DNA from: JAOABP01 sp964590395
GTDB lineage: Bacteria > Hydrothermota > Tepidihabitantia > Tepidihabitantales > Tepidihabitantaceae
Direction of reading: 5' to 3'
Assembly: GCA_964590395.1 (NCBI GenBank)
Contig: CAZPVT010000034.1
Span: 32,829 to 96,828, forward strand
Length of the DNA stretch: 64,000 bases
A model generated the notes under the pieces. It had not been told where the DNA came from and ran no database searches. It saw only the letters and a program-made list of their open reading frames with translations. Positions 9,035 through 17,414 of this stretch are shown piece by piece (within the stretch, counting starts at the first letter, position 1; every line of letters starts with the position of its first letter). A program made the position numbers and the translations under genes.

Positions 9035-10426
9035 TTATTTGCCAAACGCGGTGATTAACGCGCGGGCGATGATTGGCGTCTCATCGTTACGAATCGTGCG
9101 GAAATCCAGAAGGTATTCATCTTGTTCGACTCGTCCTAAAATCGGGGGTCGAAACAGACGTAGCTGTCGGGCAAGTTCGTCCGCGGTCAGGTTTTTCGGT
9201 TTGATCGCCACCGCCAATGAATCCAGGCTTTCGGTTGCCAGTGACCCGCCGCCGACTTCTGCCTGTGTCGGTTTGATCCTGAGCAACGCATCGTCGTTAA
9301 TCTGGCCTTTTACCAAATTGATCAGGTCTTCGGCAGCTCTTTGAATTTCTGCCCGCGATTTTAGGAGAATCTGAAACAACGGATGCTCATTGATCACCCG
9401 CTGTTCATCCAAGAAAAGTTCCAGGGTTCTTTCCAGCACCGCATAGGTCAGTTTGTCGCACCGCAATGCGCGGGTCAAAGGATTCTTCTTCATTCGGGCG
9501 AGCAGTTCCTTTCTGCCGACGATTATCCCTGTCTGACAGCCGCCGATCAGTTTGTCTCCGGAGAAGCAGACCACATCGGCACCGGTTGAGATTGACTCGC
9601 TGACCACAGGTTCCTTAGGCAATCCGTACTTTGAGAGATCAAGCAGTGCGCCCGAACCAAGGTCATCAATTACCGGTATTGATTTTTTCCGGCCCAGTTC
9701 CACAAGTTCCTTGAGCGGTACCTCTTTGGTAAAACCGACAATCCGGTAGTTGGATGTGTGAACCCGCAGAATTGCCGCGGTCTCATTGGTTATCGCACTT
9801 TCGTAGTCGCGCAGATGGGTGCGGTTGGTTGTGCCGACCTCAACCATTCGGCACCCACTCTGAAGCATTACCTCGGGAATCCGGAATGAGCCACCGATTT
9901 CAATCAGTTGACCGCGTGAGACAATCACCTCTTTACCTTTTGCCAGGGTGGCAAGGATCAACAAGGTTGCGGCACAGTTGTTGTTTACGACCATTGCAGA
10001 TTCCGCACCGGTTAATTCGCATAACAGTGGTTCAATGTGCTGGTAACGGTTGCCGCGCCGGCCATTCAGCAGATTGATCTCCAGTGATGAGAAATGCTCG
10101 CTGACATCGAGCAGTGCGGTTTGCGCTACCTTTGCCAATGGTGCTCGTCCCAAACCGGTGTGCAGGATTACACCCAAACCGTTGATCGCTCTAGTCAAAC
10201 TGGGACGGCGCGCAGCCAAAAGTCGCATCTCTAATTCCGAAAAGGAGAATTTTGCTTCATTTCCTGCTATAATTTCGGACCGCACCTCTGCTAAATACTC
10301 CCGGATGATTCGTATCATCAACCGGGGGTGAATTTCGGTACGATAGGGCGCTAGGCTTTGGTCCTGGTAAACCCGTTCTACTGCCGGCAGTTCGCGCAAC
10401 TTCTGGTTTCGGTCGGTTTCACTCAT
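9035..10426 (-). CDS. selA: L-seryl-tRNA(Sec) selenium transferase
   Basis: PLP enzyme that converts Ser-tRNA(Sec) to Sec-tRNA(Sec) using selenophosphate. The 463-residue length matches bacterial SelA. The N-terminal tRNA-binding helices (ELPAVERVY) are present, as are HTGLGRAPL, NNNCAATLLIL, DDLGSGALLDL and the PLP lysine Lys292 in SGDKLIGGCQTG. It is the last gene of the lysS-lolED-mcsAB operon, three bases after mcsB. selB, selC and selD are not in this window and no Sec-decoding frame was noticed here. Confidence 0.94.
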   Translation of the reverse strand: MSETDRNQKLRELPAVERVYQDQSLAPYRTEIHPRLMIRIIREYLAEVRSEIIAGNEAKFSFSELEMRLLAARRPSLTRAINGLGVILHTGLGRAPLAKVAQTALLDVSEHFSSLEINLLNGRRGNRYQHIEPLLCELTGAESAMVVNNNCAATLLILATLAKGKEVIVSRGQLIEIGGSFRIPEVMLQSGCRMVEVGTTNRTHLRDYESAITNETAAILRVHTSNYRIVGFTKEVPLKELVELGRKKSIPVIDDLGSGALLDLSKYGLPKEPVVSESISTGADVVCFSGDKLIGGCQTGIIVGRKELLARMKKNPLTRALRCDKLTYAVLERTLELFLDEQRVINEHPLFQILLKSRAEIQRAAEDLINLVKGQINDDALLRIKPTQAEVGGGSLATESLDSLAVAIKPKNLTADELARQLRLFRPPILGRVEQDEYLLDFRTIRNDETPIIARALITAFGK

Positions 10427-10429
10427 AGG

Positions 10430-11476
10430 TTAGCGCACCAGTTTTTGGCGAATTAACGTTGCCCGACGTTCATCCCGATCGGTGGGCGATAATTTCTCGC
10501 CCAAGATCATTTGCAGATTTGCCGGTCGGATCAATAAGAGCAGTTCTGATATCTCGCTCATTTTCAACTCGTTGATGATCCCGAGCGCTACCCCTAGGCG
10601 AACGGTTGCCAGCAGGTTGGTTGCCTCTTCAGATGAGATGATCCGGGCCCCGCGCAAAATTCCTAAGGATCGGAAGACCTTGTCTTCAATTTCCACCCGT
10701 AGGTTGTGCATTAAATAGGAGCGGGCTTTGTGTTCGTAATCGACGATCTGACGGCAGACACTGTTCAAAACCTCAATGATTTCTGCCTCGGATTGCCCCA
10801 GCGTCCGCTGATTAGAAATCTGAAACAGGTTGCCTTTAGTAGCGGTGCCTTCGCCATACAGTCCGCGTACATTCAGTCCGACCGAATAGGCACCGCGTAA
10901 AACTTTTTCAATTTCGCGGGTCAAAACCAAGCCAGGCAGGTGCAGAAAAACCGAAACCCGCATTCCGGTTCCGATGTTGGTCGGGCAGGCGGTCAAAAAT
11001 CCGAACTCAGGAGAATAGGCATACTCTATTTGGCGCTCAAGTTTTTCATCCAATCCGACTGCCCGGGCAAATGCGGTGGCAAAGTCCAGTCCGCTCGCCA
11101 GTCCTTGAAACCGTAGATGGTCTTCTTCGTTGATCATCATACTGAGCGTTTCGTCGTCAGAAACAAACAGTCCTTTCGGCTGACGCTGGGCGCTGATAAA
11201 ATCGGGTGATGCCAGATGCCTTTCGACAAAATAAAGTCCATCGGGTTCATTTAAGCACTGACCGGTAAAGAACTGCCCCTGGTTTAGATACCCGGTATCC
11301 TGTAATGCCCACCTGACTGTTTCCAGAACCAACTCTGCTTCCTCGGGGGTCATCCGGATAGGAAACGGCAGATCGCGAAAATTGCGTGCAAACCGTACTC
11401 TCGTGGAAATTACAACATCGGAATCCGGACCGGATTCACTTAACCAGGTGCCAATCCGTTCAGGCATCAAACTCAT
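10430..11476 (-). CDS. mcsB: Protein arginine kinase
   Basis: Phosphorylates arginines in proteins and, in Firmicutes, marks them for ClpCP degradation. The 348-residue protein has the guanidino-kinase nucleotide site VVISTRVRFARNFRDLPFP, the segment FLTACPTNIGTGMRVSVFLH and the C-terminal LLIRPANLQ region of the McsB family. mcsA lies immediately upstream, as in the classical mcsA-mcsB-clpC cluster, but clpC is absent here. The gene starts at ATG 11476; a second ATG lies three codons later and could also be used. Presence of McsAB in a diderm with a Lol system is less common than in Firmicutes. Confidence 0.93.
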   Translation of the reverse strand: MSLMPERIGTWLSESGPDSDVVISTRVRFARNFRDLPFPIRMTPEEAELVLETVRWALQDTGYLNQGQFFTGQCLNEPDGLYFVERHLASPDFISAQRQPKGLFVSDDETLSMMINEEDHLRFQGLASGLDFATAFARAVGLDEKLERQIEYAYSPEFGFLTACPTNIGTGMRVSVFLHLPGLVLTREIEKVLRGAYSVGLNVRGLYGEGTATKGNLFQISNQRTLGQSEAEIIEVLNSVCRQIVDYEHKARSYLMHNLRVEIEDKVFRSLGILRGARIISSEEATNLLATVRLGVALGIINELKMSEISELLLLIRPANLQMILGEKLSPTDRDERRATLIRQKLVR

Positions 11477-11521
11477 AGTTTAACCCGGGCCTTTCCTAAT
11501 TCATTCATCAGCGATTAAGGT

Positions 11522-12013
11522 TCATTCTTTCTTACCTGCTTTTTTCAACTGGTCGCGCAAAGCAGCGGCTCGTTCGTAATTTTCCTCTTTTATTGCCCGT
11601 TCCAGTTCCGCACGCAGGCGCTGGATCTGTAACCGCTCCTGTGCCCTTTTTCTACCCTGGTGGGGGGTTTTGCCGATATGTTGAACCGCACTGTGCAGGC
11701 GACGGATTAACGGCTTTAACTGCTCGGCAAATGTTTGATAGCATTCCGCGCAGCCCAATTTGCCCCGGCGCTTGAACTCGGCAAAACTCATTTGACACCT
11801 TTTACAGGTTATTTTTTTATCCTGCTCATCAACCCGTGCCTTTAACTCCGCCAATACCATCTCGGATTCTTTTTTCAACTTCTCCACGGTGGTAAAGCCT
11901 CGCAGTTTGGCACATTCAGCACAGATTGCTATTTCAGTTGTCCGGCCGTCCTTTGTTACCTGGCGCACCGTCATTGCCGGTTCCCGCTTGCCACACAGGT
12001 CACACCGCTTCAT
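11522..12013 (-). CDS. mcsA: McsA-like zinc-finger protein with UVR motif
   Basis: Activator of McsB. The 163-residue protein has two CxxC-type zinc sites, CDLCGKR with CAEC (residues 4-34) and CKRC with CAEC (about 71-94), and a C-terminal UVR motif (LERAIKEENYERAAALRDQL) as in UvrB/UvrC. It overlaps the lolD stop as ATGA and precedes mcsB by 45 bases, so the pair should be made together. Confidence 0.9.
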   Translation of the reverse strand: MKRCDLCGKREPAMTVRQVTKDGRTTEIAICAECAKLRGFTTVEKLKKESEMVLAELKARVDEQDKKITCKRCQMSFAEFKRRGKLGCAECYQTFAEQLKPLIRRLHSAVQHIGKTPHQGRKRAQERLQIQRLRAELERAIKEENYERAAALRDQLKKAGKKE

Positions 12014-12690
12014 AATGCCTCCAATTTGCCGTCCCTTAATGCCAATCGTCGCATTGCCATTTCGGCAACCTGTTGATTGTGGGTAACTACCACAATCGTC
12101 TTTTCCTTTTCACTGGTTAGTCTCACGAGCAGGTTCATCAATAATGCGGTGGAGTTGCCATCCAAATTGCCGGTTGGTTCATCGGCAAAGACAATTGCCG
12201 GTGAGTTTGCCAACGCCCGAGCGACCGCACACATTGCCCTTTCGCCACCGGAAAGTTCGCTGGGACGATGATTCAGACGGCTGGTAAAACCGATTTCGCT
12301 GAGCACCATTTTTGATTGTGCCAGTGCTTTCTTTTTTTCCATTCCTGCGATCAGCAGTGGCACTGCTACATTCTCCAAGACGGTAAATTCATTCAATAGA
12401 TGGTGAAATTGGAACACAAAACCTACTTTCTGGTTACGCAGTTTCGGTAACTTATCTTCAGGATACTGAAAAATCTCGCAGGAATCAAGGACGACTTTAC
12501 CCCGGTCGGGTCGGTCAAGCCCACCTAAAATGTGTAAAAGTGTGGACTTTCCAGAACCGGAGGGTCCCACGATTGCCACCAGTTCGCCCTTTTGCACGGT
12601 CAGGTTGACCCCTTTCAAGACTTCCAATCGCTCTGGACCGATTTGAAAACTCCGCCAGATGTCTTCGGCGATCAGTACCCGTTCACTCAT
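12010..12690 (-). CDS. lolD: Lipoprotein-releasing system ATP-binding protein
   Basis: ATPase of the inner-membrane complex that extracts lipoproteins for delivery to the outer membrane. Walker A is GPSGSGKST (42-50), the signature LSGGE (146-150) and Walker B VFADEPTGNLD (about 167-177). The bases after the signature encode RAMCAVARAL, whereas LolD/MacB proteins normally have RQRVAIARAL, so two usually conserved residues are changed. The gene overlaps lolE by eight bases and mcsA by four. MacB-type export is the alternative, but the companion permease looks LolC/E-like. Confidence 0.88.
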   Translation of the reverse strand: MSERVLIAEDIWRSFQIGPERLEVLKGVNLTVQKGELVAIVGPSGSGKSTLLHILGGLDRPDRGKVVLDSCEIFQYPEDKLPKLRNQKVGFVFQFHHLLNEFTVLENVAVPLLIAGMEKKKALAQSKMVLSEIGFTSRLNHRPSELSGGERAMCAVARALANSPAIVFADEPTGNLDGNSTALLMNLLVRLTSEKEKTIVVVTHNQQVAEMAMRRLALRDGKLEAL

Positions 12691-13903
12691 AGCGGATTGC
12701 CTCCACGGGTTGGAGTTTTGCTGCCCGGTATGCGGGGTAGAATGTGGCGACTAGGGTAATCAGCAGTGCTGAGGCGCAGACAATGGCAAAATCCTGCCAC
12801 TGCATCTCCACCGGCAGGTTTTTAATAAAATAAACATCGCCCGGTAAATTAACGAACCGGTACCGATTCAAGAGATAGGAGACGATAAACCCGAATAACG
12901 CACCACCCGCAGTGCCGAGCGTGCCAATCAACAGGCCGACCATAACGAAGATGCGGGTGATACTCTGGGATTTCGCACCGATGGTTTTGAGAATGCCGAT
13001 CTCCCTGGTCTTACGGATTACCATCATCGTCAGCATACCGACGATATTGAATGCTGCCACCAGCACAATCAGAACTAGCACAATAAAGGTGACCACTTTC
13101 TCCAGTTTCAGAGCGGTAAAGAGATTTCGGTTCTGGGCAATCCAGTCAGTCGCCCGAAACGGTGAGCCAAGTTCCCAGGCAATCCGGCGGGCGACCCGGC
13201 TGGCATTTAGCGGTTCATAACAGCGGACTTCAAAACCAGTTATCCTACCGGGTATTCCCAGAAAGTTTTGTAGTTCATTTAAGCCAACAAAGACAAAACT
13301 GGCGTTGTACTCATACATTCCAGCATCAAAAATGCCGTTGATCCGAAAGGTCCTGGTGCGGGGCAAATAACCAACCGGCGTGGCGGTGCCGGCAAAGGGC
13401 GAAAAGAGCGTAATCTGGTCACCGACAAAAAGCCCCAGACTCCGTGCCAGTTCTACGCCGATAACCACACCCGCAGAGTCAAAGGAAAATGAGCCTTCCA
13501 CAATGGTGTGGGAGATATCGGTCATTTTGCTTTCCAGTTCCGGGGCAATACCTTTGGCTACACCGCCTTCTACTAATGAACCAGCCCGGAGCAGAATCTT
13601 GGAGTAGATGAAGGGTGCCACCGCTACCACACCGGGCAGTTGCCGAATTTTATTAACCAGCGAGTCGTTTTCCCCCTGATACTCAATCGGTTTATAGCCA
13701 AACTGGGAGATGGTGATATGGGGTGATGCCCCTAAGATCCGGTCGCGCAACTCCTTATGAAACCCGTTCTGGACCGACAGCACGATGATGATCGCTGCCA
13801 CGCCAACAAAAACACCGCCCATCGCAATGGCGCTGGTTCCGGAGAGCAACCGTTGACTCCTGCTCTGCAGATAACGTCGGGCGATAAAAAACTCAAACTT
13901 CAC
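12683..13903 (-). CDS. lolE: Lipoprotein-releasing system permease (LolC/LolE family)
   Basis: Four-helix FtsX-like permease of 406 residues: one helix near residues 24-46, a large periplasmic domain (about 50-265), and three helices in the C-terminal third. FFIARRYLQSRSQRLLSG at the N-terminus, GIEPELESK-like periplasmic text and VIRKTREIGILKTIGAKSQ before the third helix are typical of LolC/E. Only one permease gene is present beside lolD, so the complex may be homodimeric (LolF-like) or use a second copy elsewhere. It overlaps lysS by 11 bases. Confidence 0.88.
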   Translation of the reverse strand: MKFEFFIARRYLQSRSQRLLSGTSAIAMGGVFVGVAAIIIVLSVQNGFHKELRDRILGASPHITISQFGYKPIEYQGENDSLVNKIRQLPGVVAVAPFIYSKILLRAGSLVEGGVAKGIAPELESKMTDISHTIVEGSFSFDSAGVVIGVELARSLGLFVGDQITLFSPFAGTATPVGYLPRTRTFRINGIFDAGMYEYNASFVFVGLNELQNFLGIPGRITGFEVRCYEPLNASRVARRIAWELGSPFRATDWIAQNRNLFTALKLEKVVTFIVLVLIVLVAAFNIVGMLTMMVIRKTREIGILKTIGAKSQSITRIFVMVGLLIGTLGTAGGALFGFIVSYLLNRYRFVNLPGDVYFIKNLPVEMQWQDFAIVCASALLITLVATFYPAYRAAKLQPVEAIRYE

Positions 13904-15380
13904 CTTGCTCCTTTTCCTGTCTTAACTGCGGAAACAGGATTACATCCCGAATTGAGTCCTGATTGGTAAATAGCATTACCAGCCGGTCAATGCCAATTCC
14001 CAGTCCTCCGGTCGGCGGCAGTCCGTATTCCAGCGCGGTGCAGTAATCATCGTCAACGGTGGCGAACTCCTCATTGCGGTTGACCGCAGCGATGAACCGT
14101 TCCCGCTGCTCCAGTGGGTCGTTTAATTCGCTGAAGGCGTTGCCAATCTCCATACCGCACACCACCGGTTCAAATCTTTCCACCAGTCGCGGGTCATCAC
14201 GGTGCGGTTTTGCTAAGGGTGTTGTTTCCTTAGGATGGTCGCAGATAAATGTCGGTTCTAAAATCTTATCCTGAATCAACTCGCTGAACAACTTATCAAT
14301 AATCTTTGCCCTTGAGGTGTTAGGCTTAATCTCAATTCCAAACCTGGCGCCTATTTTAATGAGCATCGGATCGGATAACTCCAGCGGATTCACCTCAATC
14401 TTTTCCACCAGCGCCTCCACAAATTTTATCCGTCGCCAGGATTTGCCGAAATCGATTTGTTGACCGGCAAACTCAATTTCGGTTTTGCCGTTCAACGTCA
14501 GCGCCAGATATTTAAACAGATCTTCAACCAGTGTCATCATATCATAATAATCCGCATAAGCCTGATACAGTTCCAGTTGCGTAAACTCTGGGTTGTGGGT
14601 ACGATCCAGTCCTTCGTTACGAAAATCCTTGCCAATCTCGTAAACCCGTTCCAATCCGCCGACGATCAACCGTTTCAGGTATAACTCATCTGAAATGCGC
14701 AGAAACATCTCCTGTTCCAGCACATTGTAATAGGTGGTAAACGGTCTTGCAGAGGCACCACCGTAGAGTGGTTGGAGAATCGGGGTTTCTACCTCAATAA
14801 ATCCCCGTTCATTAAGAAACTGTCGGACCAGCTGGATGATCTGAGAGCGTCGGATAGAGACCTCCCGGCTTGCCGGATTCATTATCAAATCCAGATAGCG
14901 CTGACGGTACCGTGCCTCAACATCGCGCAAGCCGTGAAACTTTTCCGGCAGGGGCAAAAGCGACTTACTCAAAAGTGTCCACTCTTTTACATTCACGGTA
15001 ATCTCACCGGTTTTGGTCCTGAATACCTCGCCCCTGACCCCGATGACATCACCGATATCAAGGAGTTCCAGATGTTCGTAAGCCTCACTACCCAAAACAT
15101 CCTGACGGAAATAAAGTTGCAGTCTGCCTTTTTCATCCTGAATATGACCAAACTGGGTCCTGCCATGTTTTCTTCTTGACATCAGTCTTCCCGCAACCTG
15201 CACCACAACCGCTGTCTGACTTAACTCCTCAAACCCGGCAACTATTTCGTGGACACGATGGGTCCGGGCAAAATGGTAGGCATAAGGGGTAATCCCCAGT
15301 GTCTGCAGTCTCTTTAATTTCGCCAGCCGGATTTCCCGCTGATCGGCTGATTCACTGAAATTAGTGCTAACCTCATCCAT
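13893..15380 (-). CDS. lysS: Lysyl-tRNA synthetase, class II
   Basis: Charges tRNA-Lys. With the ATG at 15380 the protein is 495 residues: an OB-fold anticodon domain (about 60-160, VQVAGRLMSRRKHG) and a class II core with motif 2 FRNEGLDRTHNPEFTQLE and motif 3 GGLGIGIDRLVMLF. The frame extends 12 codons further up, but those bases hold the -10 and -35 promoter boxes. No Shine-Dalgarno site precedes the ATG and the -10 box ends eight bases before it, so the mRNA is probably leaderless. lysS heads the lysS-lolE-lolD-mcsA-mcsB-selA operon. Confidence 0.95.
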   Translation of the reverse strand: MDEVSTNFSESADQREIRLAKLKRLQTLGITPYAYHFARTHRVHEIVAGFEELSQTAVVVQVAGRLMSRRKHGRTQFGHIQDEKGRLQLYFRQDVLGSEAYEHLELLDIGDVIGVRGEVFRTKTGEITVNVKEWTLLSKSLLPLPEKFHGLRDVEARYRQRYLDLIMNPASREVSIRRSQIIQLVRQFLNERGFIEVETPILQPLYGGASARPFTTYYNVLEQEMFLRISDELYLKRLIVGGLERVYEIGKDFRNEGLDRTHNPEFTQLELYQAYADYYDMMTLVEDLFKYLALTLNGKTEIEFAGQQIDFGKSWRRIKFVEALVEKIEVNPLELSDPMLIKIGARFGIEIKPNTSRAKIIDKLFSELIQDKILEPTFICDHPKETTPLAKPHRDDPRLVERFEPVVCGMEIGNAFSELNDPLEQRERFIAAVNRNEEFATVDDDYCTALEYGLPPTGGLGIGIDRLVMLFTNQDSIRDVILFPQLRQEKEQGEV

Positions 15381-15388
15381 AGATGGTA

Positions 15389-15416
15389 AATATACCACAA
15401 CTTGCGCCAAAGTCAA
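15389..15416 (-). promoter_or_regulatory. Promoter of the lysS operon, leaderless type
   Basis: Minus strand: TTGACT (15416-15411), 16 bases, TATATT (15394-15389), eight bases, ATG. The -35 box is five bases from the -35 box of the divergent ruvX promoter. Confidence 0.72.
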
Positions 15417-15421
15417 AAAAC

Positions 15422-15450
15422 TTGCTCATCTGCCCAAAAATCGGTATTAT
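15422..15450 (+). promoter_or_regulatory. Promoter of ruvX, leaderless type
   Basis: TTGCTC (15422-15427), 17 bases, TATTAT (15445-15450), then 10 bases to the ruvX ATG at 15461. No Shine-Dalgarno sequence lies in those 10 bases. Confidence 0.6.
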
Positions 15451-15460
15451 AAAATTGCCA

Positions 15461-15919
15461 ATGCCCCGGATTTTATGCCTTGATTATGGCGAAAAAAGGA
15501 CCGGTGTTGCGGTTTCGGACGAGACGCGCACCATTGCCCAGAGCCTTACCACCATCCATCATGCCACGGATGAGGAACTGGTCACCGCGGTGGGTAAACT
15601 GGGCAAAAGGTATAATGTTGACCTGATTGTTATCGGTTTGCCGATAAGTCTTTCTGGCAAGCCTTCGACCCGCAGTGAAAGAATCCGCCGGTTCGCCTCC
15701 CGGCTTGCTAAGAGTTTGCACCTACCGGTGGAGTTGTTTGATGAGCGGTTCTCTACCAGTTATGCCCAGAAGGTATTTGCCGAATCAACGGGCAGACCAT
15801 TACGCCGAACCGATACGGTTAATTCGCCGCTTGACCGTATCGCGGCAACAATTATTCTTGAAGACTATCTTGCCTTGTTGAAACGGACCCGCCGACATAG
15901 CTATCCTGATGAGTTATGA
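15461..15919 (+). CDS. ruvX: Putative pre-16S rRNA nuclease / Holliday junction resolvase YqgF
   Basis: RNase H-like protein of 152 residues, known in E. coli for pre-16S rRNA 5'-end processing. LCLDYGEKRTGVAVSDE at the start, VIGLPISLSG, LFDERFSTSYA and a C-terminal DRIAATIILEDYL give the conserved acidic residues. The frame reaches back to 15383, but that part overlaps the promoter; the ATG at 15461 opens directly into the RNase H fold. mltG follows downstream after a repeat, the usual ruvX-mltG neighbourhood. Confidence 0.92.
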   Translation: MPRILCLDYGEKRTGVAVSDETRTIAQSLTTIHHATDEELVTAVGKLGKRYNVDLIVIGLPISLSGKPSTRSERIRRFASRLAKSLHLPVELFDERFSTSYAQKVFAESTGRPLRRTDTVNSPLDRIAATIILEDYLALLKRTRRHSYPDEL

Positions 15920-15949
15920 ACAGAAAGACCATCTTCGTCTCCTGTTTCA

Positions 15950-16110
15950 TTATCGCGTTCTGCCGAAGGCGGGTGGCAATTTCCCATTTTAATCGTCATT
16001 GCGTTCTGCGGAAGGCAGGTGGCAATCTCCAAGCGCAAAAACCGGTCTACACGCAAAGAGATTGCTTCGCCATCGCAATGACCGGGAGAAGGGAAAACCA
16101 CTCAGAATGA
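15950..16110. repeat. Palindromic interspersed repeat, copy 3 (compound)
   Basis: Holds GCGTTCTGCCGAAGGCGGG (from 15957) and the near copy GCGTTCTGCGGAAGGCAGG (from 16001), each followed by GGTGGCAAT, then GAGATTGCTTCGCC paired with CATCGCAATGACCGGG (16060-16085) and CAGAATGACGAGG. The same AATGACGAG ending occurs at 17273. The start codon of mltG (16107) lies in this last piece. Confidence 0.7.
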
Positions 16111-17084
16111 CGAGGTGGCGGAAAGTCATTGCGCTCTGCCTGCTTATTTTGCTCTGGACATTCTGTGCCGAACAACTGCCACCGGATTATAACGGGCCAA
16201 AAAGGGAGGTGGTAATCAAACCCGGGATGTCGGTTACCGAAGTCGCCACCATACTGAAGGAAAGGGAGATTATTAACTCCACAATCCTGTTCCAGATTTA
16301 TGCCTGGCTTTATAATTACACCGCCCGGATTAAGCCCGGACGGTACCGGTTTGTTCCCGGGACCGACCCGCAACTGGTATTAAAAATGCTTGTCCGGGAG
16401 ATGCCGGCTTTTATCTTTATTACCATTCCAGAGGGTGCAACCAATGAGCAGATCGCCCGGATTCTTGAGGAAAACGACATCTGTCATAGGGATTCGTTTC
16501 TTGCTGTCTGTTCAGATACCACCTTGTTCAGGAGGCTTGATATACCTTTTGCCACCGTGCAGGGCTATCTATTTCCAGAGACCTACGAGTTTCAGACCGC
16601 TACCGCACCCCAAACGGTAATCCAACGGCTGGTCAACCAGTTCCGGGTAACATATGATAACCTGAAGCATACAAGCACGGTGAATCTTACTGAATCACAG
16701 GTGGTCATCCTTGCCTCAATCGTTGAAAAGGAGGCAAAACTGTCTGAAGAGTTTCCGATAATTGCCGGGGTTTTTCTCAACCGTTTGCGCCGTAATATCC
16801 CACTGCAGTCCTGTGCGACGGTTCAGTATATTTTACCTGATCGGAAAGAACGGCTGACTCTTGAGGATCTGAAAACTCCATCACCTTATAACACCTATCT
16901 GCATACCGGATTACCACCCGGTCCGATCTGCAATCCCGGAAAGACCGCGCTTCAGGCGGTGCTATTTCCTGCCCGGCACGACTACCTGTTCTTTGTTGCT
17001 AAAGGCGACGGCTCGCACATTTTCTCCAGAACCCCGCAGGAACACGAAACCGCAATGAACCGGTTCAAGCGAACTAATCGCTGA
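16107..17084 (+). CDS. mltG: Endolytic murein transglycosylase
   Basis: Inner-membrane lytic transglycosylase that cuts nascent glycan strands. From ATG 16107 the 325-residue protein has a single N-terminal membrane segment (VIALCLLILLWTF), a LysM-like region (VIKPGMSVTEVATILKER) and the catalytic domain with the conserved Glu in ASIVEKEAKLSEEF, followed by NRLRRNIPLQSCATVQY and TPSPYNTYLHTGLPPGPI. A frame runs back to 15999 but its 36 extra residues are encoded by the repeat and are highly basic. The chosen ATG itself belongs to a repeat fragment and has no strong Shine-Dalgarno site. Confidence 0.92.
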   Translation: MTRWRKVIALCLLILLWTFCAEQLPPDYNGPKREVVIKPGMSVTEVATILKEREIINSTILFQIYAWLYNYTARIKPGRYRFVPGTDPQLVLKMLVREMPAFIFITIPEGATNEQIARILEENDICHRDSFLAVCSDTTLFRRLDIPFATVQGYLFPETYEFQTATAPQTVIQRLVNQFRVTYDNLKHTSTVNLTESQVVILASIVEKEAKLSEEFPIIAGVFLNRLRRNIPLQSCATVQYILPDRKERLTLEDLKTPSPYNTYLHTGLPPGPICNPGKTALQAVLFPARHDYLFFVAKGDGSHIFSRTPQEHETAMNRFKRTNR

Positions 17085-17099
17085 ATTCCGCATTTAGCA

Positions 17100-17335
17100 A
17101 AAATCAGCTGTTTCGGAATGACAAAAAGGACATGTCATTGCGCGGTCCTCCTCCTTTTGTCATTGCGAGGAGCGTTAGCGACGAAGCAATCTAAAAGCGG
17201 ATAAATTGGCATCACCCGCAGAGAGATTGCTTCGCTACCGCTCGCAATGACCGGGGAAGGGAGGCGGTTCGGAATGACGAGTTGAGGGGAAGTCAGTGTA
17301 TTCTGCGGAAGACAGGTGGCAATCTACAACACTGG
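17100..17335. repeat. Palindromic interspersed repeat, copy 4 (compound)
   Basis: Several inverted elements lie side by side: ATTCCGC...CGGAATGAC (17087-17122), CATTGCGAGGAGCG with GCGACGAAGCAAT (17161-17191), GATTGCTTCGC with GCTCGCAATGACC (17223-17252), GGAATGACGAG (17271-17281) and TTCTGCGGAAGACAGGTGG (17301-17319) that matches copy 3. This is the longest cluster of the family in the window and lies in non-coding DNA after mltG. Confidence 0.75.
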
Positions 17336-17414
17336 GATTAACCGGTATCTTTTAACTTAATGGTTAAATTTCGGTAACTGTTTGAAAAGTTGTGTTTTAT
17401 ATTATGGATGATAT

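Noticed and set aside
9035..10426. Selenocysteine-containing protein near selA
   Set aside because: No in-frame TGA with a flanking hairpin and a Cys-replacing position was found in any of the genes read here. The only internal TGA is the prfB frameshift.
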